64,000 nucleotides of DNA from Holzapfeliella saturejae (GCF_037546065.1 NZ_JAWMWG010000001.1:310001-374000); one strand, 5' to 3'; positions 7,850 to 16,146 are shown, numbered from the stretch's first letter. Notes: generated by a model from the letters alone, not told the origin. Translations and numbers: made by a program.

Positions 7850-8094
7850 TCAACAGCTTTTTTGAAATTGTTGGGTAAATATGATTATTAACTGGTCCAA
7901 TTAATTGTTTCAATATGAGTAAAAAGTATTTTACTTCAAAGAATTGCGAGTAGTGAATTAGAGATACACAATAAAATTCATAAAAAAAACTAAATACGAA
8001 AGGTTATATATTATGTTTTGATTTTGTGTAGTTTAGAATATGATAAAATTAAGTTTATTGATAGTAATTATTTAGGGGGGTAAAAACAAGTAAA

Positions 8095-8697
8095 ATGACG
8101 TTTTTTAAAAAAAATAGTAAATATATGCTATTAGTCGTTCCATTTATTATAGTATTAATAATTAATGTTTTTATAAAAGAAAATAATAAACAAGTAACTG
8201 TTTATACAATATTACAAAATGTTGCAAATTTGTTTGGCATAGTTAGTGCCGTTTTATCTATCATAGTAATTAACAGTGTTGATAAGATAAAAAGAGACCT
8301 TAATGAAGATAAAAATAATCAAATTATTGAAACGGAACAAAAAATAATATTAAGACAAAATTTTGATCAAAAAATAAATTTGTTAGAGGATTTTATTACC
8401 TCACTGTCTACCGTTCATATGTCAAATGAAAATGATGACATAAGTGAAGAAATCAATTTTTTATTTGACAATAAGACACGTATTTATAATCTTGTTAGTG
8501 CTAACAAAGAGTTACTAATTAATATAGCTAAAGATACGAAGAATTATAAAAATCAAAATTTTAGCCAAATTACAAATGATATTACTGATTTAGATTTTAA
8601 ATTACCAAATAAAGAAATTTATTTAAGGTTAGAGCGAGATTTGAGAAATGTAGAAACACTATTAATGTTAATTAATAAAAAAGAGGAGAATTATTAA
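8095..8697 (+). CDS. Hypothetical two-span membrane protein
   Basis: 200 aa; two N-terminal membrane spans (about residues 10-27 and 42-61) and a long charged cytoplasmic domain rich in Asn, Lys, Asp and Ile with coiled-coil-like stretches. The coding sequence is clearly more AT-rich than its neighbours. A GGGGGG-type ribosome binding site lies 14 nt before the ATG, farther than normal. Its stop codon overlaps the next start (TAATG), so the two are coupled. I do not recognise the family. The pairing with a small soluble partner and the odd base composition suggest an acquired accessory module. Confidence 0.55.
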   Translation: MTFFKKNSKYMLLVVPFIIVLIINVFIKENNKQVTVYTILQNVANLFGIVSAVLSIIVINSVDKIKRDLNEDKNNQIIETEQKIILRQNFDQKINLLEDFITSLSTVHMSNENDDISEEINFLFDNKTRIYNLVSANKELLINIAKDTKNYKNQNFSQITNDITDLDFKLPNKEIYLRLERDLRNVETLLMLINKKEENY

Positions 8698-9152
8698 TGC
8701 GTTATCAAGCAGTAGTAAACAATTTAGCAACTAAAGATTATTCTTGGAATAAGATAGATAAAAAAGCAAAACAGATAAGAGAAATTATCAATTTTAATAA
8801 TGATGAAGGAAATAATATAAAAGAAATTTATTCTACCGAAAATATAGATAGGCTAGGAAGAAGAAATTTAGCATTAATATGTCGTGCTTCGTCAAGTCAA
8901 CATAATGATGAGTATGGAGAGATGATAGATAATATTCCAATTTATATTTTGATTTTTATCGTTGATTACAAAGATACGGTTGCTGTAACAGAAGATTCTT
9001 TTTATAAAATAAGTGATCGTGATTTAGAAAAATCTAGAGTGCAAGATAGTTATACTTATACTCACAACATAACTTTAAGAGACCTGTTTTTCAAAGCAAA
9101 AGAAAAAGTAATGAAAATTGACACATTATTAGATAGCTTCTTAGAAGATTAA
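8697..9152 (+). CDS. Hypothetical soluble protein, partner of the preceding gene
   Basis: 151 aa, no membrane segment and no recognised motif. It starts with ATG overlapping the previous stop and has AGAGGAG upstream, so it is translationally coupled to the two-span membrane protein. The middle contains a short hydrophobic beta-like strand (PIYILIFIVDY), and the flanks are charged. Very AT-rich codon use, like its partner. Function unknown; a toxin/immunity or abortive-infection role would be speculation. Confidence 0.5.
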   Translation: MRYQAVVNNLATKDYSWNKIDKKAKQIREIINFNNDEGNNIKEIYSTENIDRLGRRNLALICRASSSQHNDEYGEMIDNIPIYILIFIVDYKDTVAVTEDSFYKISDRDLEKSRVQDSYTYTHNITLRDLFFKAKEKVMKIDTLLDSFLED

Positions 9153-9177
9153 AATTAAAAATAAATTAATCTTACAT

Positions 9178-9206
9178 TTGACTTTTTAATGATCAGGTGT
9201 TTTAAT
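9178..9206 (+). promoter_or_regulatory. Promoter of the aromatic amino acid operon leader
   Basis: TTGACT (9178-9183), 17-nt spacer, TTTAAT (9201-9206). Predicted transcription start near 9213, leaving a leader of about 320 nt before the first structural gene at 9532. Confidence 0.65.
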
Positions 9207-9241
9207 AATGACAACGAACAACACAGGAAGGGAATTTCAAA

Positions 9242-9310
9242 ATGAATAATTTCAATCATAGTCGTAACTATTATTATAACTTTTATTACTTTAGCAAAAG
9301 CGTTTGCTAG
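9242..9310 (+). CDS. Tyr/Phe-rich leader peptide of the aro operon (22 aa)
   Basis: Small reading frame MNNFNHSRNYYYNFYYFSKSVC followed by TAG. Five Tyr and three Phe fall in 22 residues, seven of them within the eight codons 9269-9292. An AGGAAGGG ribosome binding site stands about 9 nt upstream of the ATG and the promoter about 40 nt upstream. The run of tyrosine and phenylalanine codons directly ahead of genes making chorismate, prephenate and tyrosine is what a ribosome-mediated attenuator needs: charged tRNA-Tyr/Phe levels set where the ribosome pauses. The last codons lie in the first arm of a set of alternative hairpins. Confidence 0.75.
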   Translation: MNNFNHSRNYYYNFYYFSKSVC

Positions 9311-9513
9311 TCCAGGTTTACTGATGCAAACGCTTCAAACAATGCGTTTGCATCTAAAGCATAAGAGTTATAATAATTCTTTGTCGGTTAGATGCAGCAA
9401 GTCATCTAATTCGATAAAGTGATAGTTAGTTATGATTACAGGTTTTCATATATGTAATTTAATTCTCTATAAACCAAAGTCGGTTAGATGATTATCATCT
9501 AACCGACTTTTTT
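9298..9513 (+). promoter_or_regulatory. Transcription attenuator: chain of alternative hairpins ending in an intrinsic terminator
   Basis: Arms seen: 1, AAGCGTTTGC (9298-9307); 2, ATGCAAACGCTT (9324-9335); 3, GCGTTTGCATCTAA (9344-9357); 4, GTCGGTTAGATGCA (9383-9396); 5, CATCTAA (9403-9409); 6 and 7, the terminator. Possible pairings: 1:2 (10 bp), 2:3 (10 bp), 3:4 (9 bp), 4:5 (7 bp plus G-U pairs), 6:7 (17 bp), and 4:7 (12 bp) because arm 4 repeats the terminator's 5' arm. Terminator arms are 9476-9492 and 9494-9510, with a T run to 9513, 18 nt before the ATG of the first gene. A further 6-bp hairpin lies at 9435-9458. No T-box sequence is present. Confidence 0.75.
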
Positions 9514-9531
9514 ATTTAGGAGGATTTAAAA

Positions 9532-10980
9532 ATGAGTCATGGAAAACTGAAAACGAGTTTATTCTTGAACTACTTGGTGCATGGAATGGCCTTAATCATT
9601 GTCGCTCAAAATATTAAAGAGCTTGGAGCTAATTGGGCAACACCTTTGGCAACAGCATCTTATGTATTGTCAGGAGTTGGAATTGGTCGACTTGGGGCTT
9701 ACCTTATTTTAGGTTATTTATCGGATAAAATCGGTCGCAAACAAGTTTTAATGTTAGGGATGTTGGCTTACTTCACCTTCTTTATCGTTTCACCGTTTAA
9801 TCACAATATCACAATCGCTTATGGGTTATCGATTTTAGCTGGGGTAGCTAATTCAGCTTTTGATTCAGCAACTTACCCAACATTTTTAGAAATTGGCGAT
9901 AAAAATAAATTTGCTAGTATTTTACTTAAAGCATTCATTTCAATTGGTGAATTTATCTTGCCATTAGTGGTTGCGAGTCTACACAACAATAGTATGTGGT
10001 TTGGTTGGTCATTTATCTTTGCAGCCATCATTGTTTTGATTAATTTTGTCACAATTTTAACAACCAAATTTCCTAAGCAACAATCAGCGATTGCTGAAGA
10101 AGTTGCCCAACAATCATCACTTTCGGTAAATAAAAAACGATTAATTGCTATTTTACTAGGTGTTTACAGTTACACCTCCATGGCAATAATGATTTGGTTC
10201 ACACAGTGGATTAGCTTATTTGCCACAGATATCTTACATTACGATGCACTCACTTCACACACCTTAATTTCACTATACAGTGTCGGCTCAATCTTAGGGG
10301 TTTTAAGTGTCTTCTTCTTACTCAAAAAAGAATTTTCAGCAACAAAGCTACTAGTTTTAATGAATATGATTTCACTACTATCTTTGGTTATCGTTACACA
10401 AGTTGCACAACCGACAATTTCAATGATGGCCGCATTCTTATTTGGCTTTAGTGCGGCTAGTGGTGTTATGCAGATTGGATTGAACTTATTAATCCAGCTA
10501 TTCCCACAAAACAAGGGTATTTTAACTGGTATTTACTTTATGTTTGGGAGTATTGCTTCATTCACAGTGCCACTTATTACAGGAAAATTATCACAATTTG
10601 GAATTGAAGTTGCCCTACAAAGTAATATTGTTGTCGCTATTATTGGTACATTAGCTGTTATTGGCATTTACTTTGCTTACAAAACTGTACACCAAACGGA
10701 TGATTTAAATACTTCACGTGAAAAAATTAATCAAATTGATCAGCAAATTGTTGGATTATTACAACAGCGATTCGAAGCAGTAACTGCTGTTAGTGAAGCA
10801 AAACGCCAAACAGCGAAACCTGTTTTTGATCCTAAAAGAGAGCAACAAGTTTTAACGAAAATCACGAGCTATAGTCAAAGTGACAAGTTAGCACCTCATT
10901 TCAAAAAAATCTATCAAGGTATTATGGATGCATCAAAAGATTACCAAACAGAACTCAATAAAATCGGAGGAAAGAAATAA
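9532..10980 (+). CDS. MFS transporter fused to a C-terminal chorismate mutase domain
   Basis: 482-aa two-domain protein. Residues 1-390 are a twelve-span major facilitator with the loop motif GYLSDKIGRKQ (about 61-71). Residues 394-475 form an AroQ-type chorismate mutase, which turns chorismate into prephenate. Catalytic positions of E. coli chorismate mutase are matched: Arg396, Arg413, Lys424, Asp433, Arg436, Glu437, Ser468 and Gln472. The mutase should therefore be active and face the cytoplasm at the membrane. AGGAGG precedes the ATG, just after the attenuator, and the stop overlaps the aroC start. The transported solute is unknown; an aromatic or shikimate-pathway compound is a reasonable guess from the operon. 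Confidence 0.85.
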   Translation: MSHGKLKTSLFLNYLVHGMALIIVAQNIKELGANWATPLATASYVLSGVGIGRLGAYLILGYLSDKIGRKQVLMLGMLAYFTFFIVSPFNHNITIAYGLSILAGVANSAFDSATYPTFLEIGDKNKFASILLKAFISIGEFILPLVVASLHNNSMWFGWSFIFAAIIVLINFVTILTTKFPKQQSAIAEEVAQQSSLSVNKKRLIAILLGVYSYTSMAIMIWFTQWISLFATDILHYDALTSHTLISLYSVGSILGVLSVFFLLKKEFSATKLLVLMNMISLLSLVIVTQVAQPTISMMAAFLFGFSAASGVMQIGLNLLIQLFPQNKGILTGIYFMFGSIASFTVPLITGKLSQFGIEVALQSNIVVAIIGTLAVIGIYFAYKTVHQTDDLNTSREKINQIDQQIVGLLQQRFEAVTAVSEAKRQTAKPVFDPKREQQVLTKITSYSQSDKLAPHFKKIYQGIMDASKDYQTELNKIGGKK

Positions 10981-12146
10981 TGAATTACTTAACAGCAGGA
11001 GAATCACACGGCCCACAATTGACTGGAATTTTGGAAGGTATACCAGCCGGATTAACAATCGATGTTGACGGAATTAATGATCTTTTAGCGGCTAGACAAG
11101 GGGGATATGGCCGTGGCAATCGCCAACAAATTGAACATGACCAAATTGAAATAACTGGTGGTGTCCGTCATAAACAAACACTCGGTTCACCTATTTCTTT
11201 AGTTATCAAGAATATCGATCATAATCACTGGAAAGATATTATGAATCCCTTAATTGATGCGACACCAGAAAACACAATTCGTAACTTAACTCGTCCAAGA
11301 CCAGGTCATGCTGATTTAGCCGGTGCCATTAAATACAATCACCAAGATTTAAGAAATGTACTAGAACGGTCATCAGCTCGTGAAACAGCTATGAGAGTGG
11401 CAATTGGGGCTATTTGTAAGCAATTACTTAAACAGTTAGATATCGATATTGTTGGCTATGTTGAGCAAGTTGGGTCAAAAATTGCTGATAAAAAGGCGTT
11501 ATTAAATGTTGAAGAAATTGAAAACCAAATTAAACAAAACGATTTAAGAGTAACAGACCAAGCACAAGTTGAAAGTATTCACGAGTTAATTGATCAAACC
11601 AAACGCAATCGAGATACCTTAGGCGGTGTGGTACGTGTTGTTGCCACAAATATGCCTGTCGGGATGGGAAGTTACGTCAGCTTTGATCAAAAACTAGATG
11701 GCAAAATTGCAGGGGCTGTTATGGCAGTGAATGCAATGAAGGGCGTTGAAATTGGTGATGGCTTTGCGATATCTAAAAATCCAGGAAGTGCAGTTATGGA
11801 TGAAATTGACTGGCAAGAAACTAAAGGTTTTGGTCGCTTAACTGATCATTTAGGTGGTTTTGAAGGGGGAATGACAAATGGTATGCCAGTCATTGTTAAA
11901 GCTGCCATGAAGCCAATCCCAACTTTATACAAGCCCCTTCAAAGTGCAGATATTAAAACCAAAGAAATCAAAAAGGCAAATGTTGAACGTTCAGATACAA
12001 CGGCTATCGTACCAGCATCCATTGTGATTGAAAGTGTAGTTGCCATTGAACTAGCTAAAGTTATTACCGAAACTTTTGACGGTAGCAATCTTGAACGTCT
12101 TAAACGCCAAGTCGTTGATTACCGAAAAGAAGTTTTGAATTTTTAA
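10980..12146 (+). CDS. aroC: Chorismate synthase
   Basis: 388-aa enzyme converting 5-enolpyruvylshikimate-3-phosphate to chorismate with reduced FMN, the last step of the shikimate pathway. It shows the family signatures GESHGPQL at the N-terminus, the GRGNRQ region, RPGHAD, and RSSARETAMR near residues 130-139. Full length. The ATG shares one nucleotide with the preceding stop codon (TAATG), so it is translated with the transporter-mutase fusion that uses its product. Cytoplasmic, second gene of the aro operon. Confidence 0.96.
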   Translation: MNYLTAGESHGPQLTGILEGIPAGLTIDVDGINDLLAARQGGYGRGNRQQIEHDQIEITGGVRHKQTLGSPISLVIKNIDHNHWKDIMNPLIDATPENTIRNLTRPRPGHADLAGAIKYNHQDLRNVLERSSARETAMRVAIGAICKQLLKQLDIDIVGYVEQVGSKIADKKALLNVEEIENQIKQNDLRVTDQAQVESIHELIDQTKRNRDTLGGVVRVVATNMPVGMGSYVSFDQKLDGKIAGAVMAVNAMKGVEIGDGFAISKNPGSAVMDEIDWQETKGFGRLTDHLGGFEGGMTNGMPVIVKAAMKPIPTLYKPLQSADIKTKEIKKANVERSDTTAIVPASIVIESVVAIELAKVITETFDGSNLERLKRQVVDYRKEVLNF

Positions 12147-12156
12147 GGAGTCAATT

Positions 12157-13446
12157 ATGAAAGAGTTAACAACAGCCCTAAAGACTGGGCTAACGGGTGA
12201 ACTAACCGTTCCAGGTGACAAAAGTATTTCGCATCGTGCCATTATGTTGGGAGCTTTAGCTGAAGGAACGACAACTATTCACAATTTTTTACAATCACAA
12301 GACTGCTTATCAACACTTAAAGCTTTTCAGGACTTAGGTGTTGAAATTGATAATCAGATAGATGTAGTGACTGTTAAAGGTGTGGGATTAAATGGGTTAA
12401 AGCAGCCAAAAAAACCGCTAGACATGGGAAATTCTGGGACAACAACCCGACTTATTATGGGGATTTTAGCAGCCCAACGCTTTCAAACAGATTTATTTGG
12501 GGATGCTTCACTTAGTAAACGACCAATGGATCGAGTCTGTCAGCCATTGAGACAAATGGGAGCAAAAATTGAGTCAAAAACTGATAAGTTACCACTAACG
12601 ATTGAACCTAGTCAGATTAAGCAAATCACTTATGACTTACCTGTTGCTAGTGCCCAAGTCAAAAGTGCTGTTATCTTAGCTGGACTTTTTGCAGAAGGTA
12701 AAACACAAATTATTGAAAAACAACCTACACGTGACCATACCGAACGCTTATTAAATGCTTTTGCACCGGATACAATCCAAACTCATGCGGACAAAATTAC
12801 GGTTAATCCGCCTAAGCAATTAATGGGACAAACCGTTGAGGTCCCAAGTGATATTTCATCTGCTGCATTCTTTATGGTCGCAGCAGCGATTTTGCCCAAT
12901 TCTAATTTAACGCTTAAAGCGATTAGTTTAAACAAGACTAGAACCGGATTGCTCAAAGTACTTGAAAAAATGGGTGTTCAGTTAACCTTTAAAAATCAGC
13001 GGAATTTAAGTGGTGAACCGGTTGCCGATATTCAAGTTAAAACGAGCCAGTTAAACGCCATTGAACTCAAAGAATCAGACATTCCTGCTATGATTGATGA
13101 ATTGCCTATTATTGCACTACTTTGCAGTTTTGCTAATGGGACTAGCAAAATTACAGGTGCACAAGAGCTACGTGTTAAAGAAACCGATCGAATTGCAGCA
13201 GTGGTAACAGAATTTAAAAAATTAGGGATTGCAATTACCGAATTATCTGATGGTTTTATCATTGAAGGAAAACCAGAGCTAACAATTGTAAATCCTCAAT
13301 TATCAAGCCATAAAGATCATCGAATTGGCATGACATTAGCGATTGCAGCTCTTAAAGCTAACCAATCGTTAGAATTAGCAGATGCAGAATGTGTGGGGAT
13401 TTCATACCCTAGTTTCTTTGAAGATTTAGAGAAAGTGATGAGGTAG
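12157..13446 (+). CDS. aroA: 3-phosphoshikimate 1-carboxyvinyltransferase (EPSP synthase)
   Basis: 429-aa enzyme joining phosphoenolpyruvate to shikimate-3-phosphate. Motifs: PGDKSISHRA near residues 19-28, MGNSGTTTRL (PEP-binding loop) near 90, KRPMDRV, and LRVKETDRI near 340. The loop is GNSGTTTR, as in Gram-positive class II-like enzymes. AAGGAG precedes the ATG; the gene is 10 nt after aroC and 5 nt before tyrA in the aro operon. Confidence 0.96.
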   Translation: MKELTTALKTGLTGELTVPGDKSISHRAIMLGALAEGTTTIHNFLQSQDCLSTLKAFQDLGVEIDNQIDVVTVKGVGLNGLKQPKKPLDMGNSGTTTRLIMGILAAQRFQTDLFGDASLSKRPMDRVCQPLRQMGAKIESKTDKLPLTIEPSQIKQITYDLPVASAQVKSAVILAGLFAEGKTQIIEKQPTRDHTERLLNAFAPDTIQTHADKITVNPPKQLMGQTVEVPSDISSAAFFMVAAAILPNSNLTLKAISLNKTRTGLLKVLEKMGVQLTFKNQRNLSGEPVADIQVKTSQLNAIELKESDIPAMIDELPIIALLCSFANGTSKITGAQELRVKETDRIAAVVTEFKKLGIAITELSDGFIIEGKPELTIVNPQLSSHKDHRIGMTLAIAALKANQSLELADAECVGISYPSFFEDLEKVMR

Positions 13447-13451
13447 TCAGG

Positions 13452-14303
13452 ATGGAAACAGTGTTTATTAGCGGCATGGGACTGATTGGTAGTTCTATTG
13501 CCCGAATTATTCGTCAAAAAAATAAAGCAATTAAGCTACTAGCCGAAGATGTTAAGGCCCAAAATACCGATTATCTGTTAAAAGAAGGGATAATCGATAA
13601 GGTTGTTGCCTTTGAACAGGGCGTTAAAGCTGCTAACTTTGTTTTTTTGGCAACACCTGTTTCCATTATCAAACAACAACTACAACAGCTGGGTGACTTA
13701 CCATTATCTTCTAAAATAATTGTGACCGATGTTGGCAGTACTAAACTATCGATTATGGCAGTCGCAAAAACAGCTGTTCAAAAAAATAAGCAACTGCGGT
13801 TTATTGGGGGACATCCAATGAGTGGCTCTCATTTAACGGGCAGTCAAAATGGTCATGCTGAGTTATTTAAGCAGGCATTTTACTTTTTGATTAATCAAAA
13901 TGGCAGTGGCGATGATATCAAACAACTGACTTCGCTTTTAAGTGAAAGCTGCAGTCGATTTGCACGTCTTTCTGCTGAAGAGCATGATCAGTTAGTTGGC
14001 ATTACAAGCCATTTATCACATCTTTTAGCGACAACGTTAGTTAATACCGCAACTAAAGAATTAAAAAACCAAACAAGGGGTCTTGAAACTGCTGCTAATG
14101 GGTTTAAAAAAACAACTGAAATTGCACAGGCAGACGAAGTGATGTGGCAAGCCATTTTTTCAGAAAATAAAGCAGTTATAGCTGATCAAATTAACCATTT
14201 TCAAGAAGAACTAGATCAAATGAAGCAAGCTATTTTATCAGATGACCGAGCAACTATAATTAATCAGATCAAACAAGCAAAACTAATGAGACAATCGTTA
14301 TAA
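13452..14303 (+). CDS. tyrA: Prephenate dehydrogenase
   Basis: 283-aa NAD-dependent enzyme making 4-hydroxyphenylpyruvate from prephenate, committing flux to tyrosine. N-terminal Rossmann motif GMGLIGSSIAR (residues 8-18), then FLATPVS, TDVGSTK, and GGHPMSGSH with the catalytic His near residue 122; LVGITSHLSHL follows. It is a little short because there is no C-terminal ACT regulatory domain, so tyrosine feedback on this enzyme is less likely and control may fall on the leader attenuator. It sits 5 nt after aroA. Confidence 0.93.
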   Translation: METVFISGMGLIGSSIARIIRQKNKAIKLLAEDVKAQNTDYLLKEGIIDKVVAFEQGVKAANFVFLATPVSIIKQQLQQLGDLPLSSKIIVTDVGSTKLSIMAVAKTAVQKNKQLRFIGGHPMSGSHLTGSQNGHAELFKQAFYFLINQNGSGDDIKQLTSLLSESCSRFARLSAEEHDQLVGITSHLSHLLATTLVNTATKELKNQTRGLETAANGFKKTTEIAQADEVMWQAIFSENKAVIADQINHFQEELDQMKQAILSDDRATIINQIKQAKLMRQSL

Positions 14304-14315
14304 GGAGGAATTAGA

Positions 14316-14846
14316 ATGCCTGTTATTTTAATTGGATTTATGGGAACGGGAAAATCGACAGTTGGCAGATTGTTAGCTGAGAGTCTGAATCAATCATTTT
14401 GTGATTTAGATGACTTAATTGAAAAAGAAGCCGGAATGACAATTCCTGCATACTTCGACACTTATGGTGCGAAGGCTTTTCGACAATTAGAACAAGACTT
14501 ACTTAAAAAAGCGATTAATGAGTATGATATTTTATCAACAGGTGGTGGAACGCCTACGATTTTAGCCAATCAAGAAGTTATTCAAGCGGCAACAGGATTA
14601 ACAATTAAACTGGATGCACCGATTGATGAAATTCGGTCCCGGATTGGGGATGATGCAAATCGGCCTATTTTCAAAAAGTTGAGTCGACAAGCTTTTGATG
14701 AACTTAAGCAACAAAGGGATACCATGTATAATCAGGCTTCTGATATGAGTATTGATACCAATCAAAGACATCCACAAGAAATTGCGGATGAAATTAAAGC
14801 CCGTATTTTCCAAAATATAGACGAACTAAATTACGCTTCCCTTTAA
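14316..14846 (+). CDS. aroK: Shikimate kinase
   Basis: 176-aa P-loop kinase phosphorylating shikimate at the 3-hydroxyl. Walker A GFMGTGKST (residues 7-15), the shikimate-binding Asp in FCDLDDLIE, FRQLEQ, and the GGGTP motif near residue 80. AAGGAGG precedes the ATG. It is the last gene of the aro operon; aroB, aroD, aroE, DAHP synthase and pheA are not in the window, so the pathway is split between loci. Confidence 0.93.
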   Translation: MPVILIGFMGTGKSTVGRLLAESLNQSFCDLDDLIEKEAGMTIPAYFDTYGAKAFRQLEQDLLKKAINEYDILSTGGGTPTILANQEVIQAATGLTIKLDAPIDEIRSRIGDDANRPIFKKLSRQAFDELKQQRDTMYNQASDMSIDTNQRHPQEIADEIKARIFQNIDELNYASL

Positions 14847-14936
14847 ACGAGAGTTAAAAATTGGCTTAAGGCATCAATTTGGTTATGATAATTTTTAACC
14901 TACGTCACTTAATAATTTTAAAAATAAGAGGCCATT

Positions 14937-15554
14937 ATGAAACATTTAAATTATCAGCGACAATCTCTGTGGCAAAAACCAACAGATGTTTTATGTCAAT
15001 CACCAATTTCTTTGACACAAGCGACTTCAACTGCTATCAAAGGTCAGTTTGTCACGATTGAATTTGATTGTGTCACAACAAGAAAAGACCAGATTGTAGG
15101 AGAACAGTTTATAAGCCAAGGCTTACTCAATCTATTTGGTAATCATTGGCATCTTGAACGTTTTCATTTTCATGAACATTCAGAACATCGTATCGAAAAC
15201 CATTATCACGATATCGAAATTCATTTTGTGTTTAAACATGATGAGGCTATTTTGGTAGTTGCCGTATTAGGTGACGTTACAATTGACAGTCCATCAAAAA
15301 TTACTAGACTTTTTGAAAATAATTATGCCCGATTTGAACTGTCACCACTCTTTCCAGATAAATCCAATTACTATAGCTATCAAGGGTCATTAACGACACC
15401 ACCTTTTGAACAAACTGTTCAGTGGGTAGTAATGGCTGATTCTATCCAAATCAGTGCTAGTGATTTAGCGACAATTAAAGCGAGTTATCCTAGTAATTAT
15501 AGAAATGAACAGCCACGACAAAAGAGAAAAATTTATTACCATATCACACCATAA
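14937..15554 (+). CDS. Alpha-class carbonic anhydrase
   Basis: 205-aa enzyme interconverting CO2 and bicarbonate. The alpha-class signature is clear: QSPISL near the N-terminus, zinc ligands in RFHFHEHSEH (two His) and EIHFVF (third His), and the substrate pocket YQGSLTTPPFEQ near residues 162-173. It has no signal peptide, whereas most bacterial alpha-carbonic anhydrases are exported, so this one is predicted to be cytoplasmic. An AGAGG site precedes the ATG. It follows the aro operon after about 90 nt of AT-rich DNA holding a 10-bp inverted repeat (14853-14862/14890-14899) and ends at a bidirectional terminator. Confidence 0.87.
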   Translation: MKHLNYQRQSLWQKPTDVLCQSPISLTQATSTAIKGQFVTIEFDCVTTRKDQIVGEQFISQGLLNLFGNHWHLERFHFHEHSEHRIENHYHDIEIHFVFKHDEAILVVAVLGDVTIDSPSKITRLFENNYARFELSPLFPDKSNYYSYQGSLTTPPFEQTVQWVVMADSIQISASDLATIKASYPSNYRNEQPRQKRKIYYHITP

Positions 15555-15555
15555 A

Positions 15556-15589
15556 AAAAGAGCCCTTACGATAACGTAAAGGCTCTTTT
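15556..15589. terminator. Bidirectional terminator between carbonic anhydrase and marR
   Basis: 15-bp stem with one mismatch (15556-15570 and 15575-15589), loop ATAA, with A and T runs on both flanks. Confidence 0.8.
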
Positions 15590-16004
15590 AATCTTCCAAA
15601 TTAGTAACAATATGATGCATAGTTTTTAAAAATGTTTGTTGTTCAGTTTGATTAAGACTTGCTAAGTTTTCTTTCCACCAATTATTTCTAATTTCTAAAA
15701 TGTTAGGAATTAAACTACACCCTAAATCAGAAAGTTCTAGGCTTTGTGATCGTCCAGTACTTTCTTTTTTGTGAATATAGTCAATTTTGATAAGCTTGTT
15801 CACTTCTCTAGTCACCAATGCCCGATCTTGACCTAAAATCTTCGCAATTTGGTTTTTATTAATATTCTTATTTTGGTAAATCGTTAATAAAATATTGGCA
15901 GTTGTGGGGTTCAGTTTGATTTCAGCACATTGTTTGTGCGTATCGTTGTAATATTTTCTAGCGAGTATGGATACATATTGTGATAAATTACCTAAATCTT
16001 CCAT
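15588..16004 (-). CDS. MarR family transcriptional regulator
   Basis: 138-aa winged-helix regulator: helix-turn-helix around residues 50-72 (NKNQIAKILGQDRALVTREVNKL) followed by a basic wing and the LSDLG segment. It is divergent from acetolactate synthase, whose promoter carries two matching 16-bp palindromes, so it probably represses that gene. Start ATG follows GAGGAGA. The effector is unknown; a keto acid or acid-stress signal would fit the acetoin pathway. Confidence 0.8.
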   Translation of the reverse strand: MEDLGNLSQYVSILARKYYNDTHKQCAEIKLNPTTANILLTIYQNKNINKNQIAKILGQDRALVTREVNKLIKIDYIHKKESTGRSQSLELSDLGCSLIPNILEIRNNWWKENLASLNQTEQQTFLKTMHHIVTNLED

Positions 16005-16073
16005 ATCAATCTCCTCAATTAAAGTTGCCTAAATGTACAGCTATAACTATAACATGAATTTAATATTTTTGTA

Positions 16074-16122
16074 TGTTGACAAATCAACATGTCGGTTTTA
16101 TGATTATGTAGACAACTCAACA
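16074..16122 (+). promoter_or_regulatory. alsS promoter with two MarR-type operators
   Basis: Promoter TTGACA (16076-16081), 17-nt spacer, TATGAT (16099-16104). Two related inverted repeats: TGTTGACAAATCAACA (16074-16089), covering the -35, and TGTAGACAACTCAACA (16107-16122), just after the -10. Their centres are 33 bp apart, about three helical turns, placing both on one DNA face. Confidence 0.7.
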
Positions 16123-16146
16123 TTACAAAAAATAAGAGGATTTAAA

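Noticed and set aside
8095..9152. Calling the AT-rich pair a toxin-antitoxin or abortive infection system
   Set aside because: No recognised toxin, antitoxin or nuclease motif; only composition and gene coupling support it.
9208..9249. 13-codon frame starting at ATG 9208 as the leader peptide
   Set aside because: It begins at or before the predicted transcription start, has no good ribosome binding site and no aromatic codon run.
9153..9531. T-box leader for the aro operon
   Set aside because: No T-box (TGGNACCGCG-like) sequence or specifier-loop layout; the leader peptide and alternative hairpins explain the region better.
16033..16146. Longer acetolactate synthase starting at 16033
   Set aside because: The extension covers the promoter and operators and is not part of the family N-terminus; ATG 16147 has the ribosome binding site.
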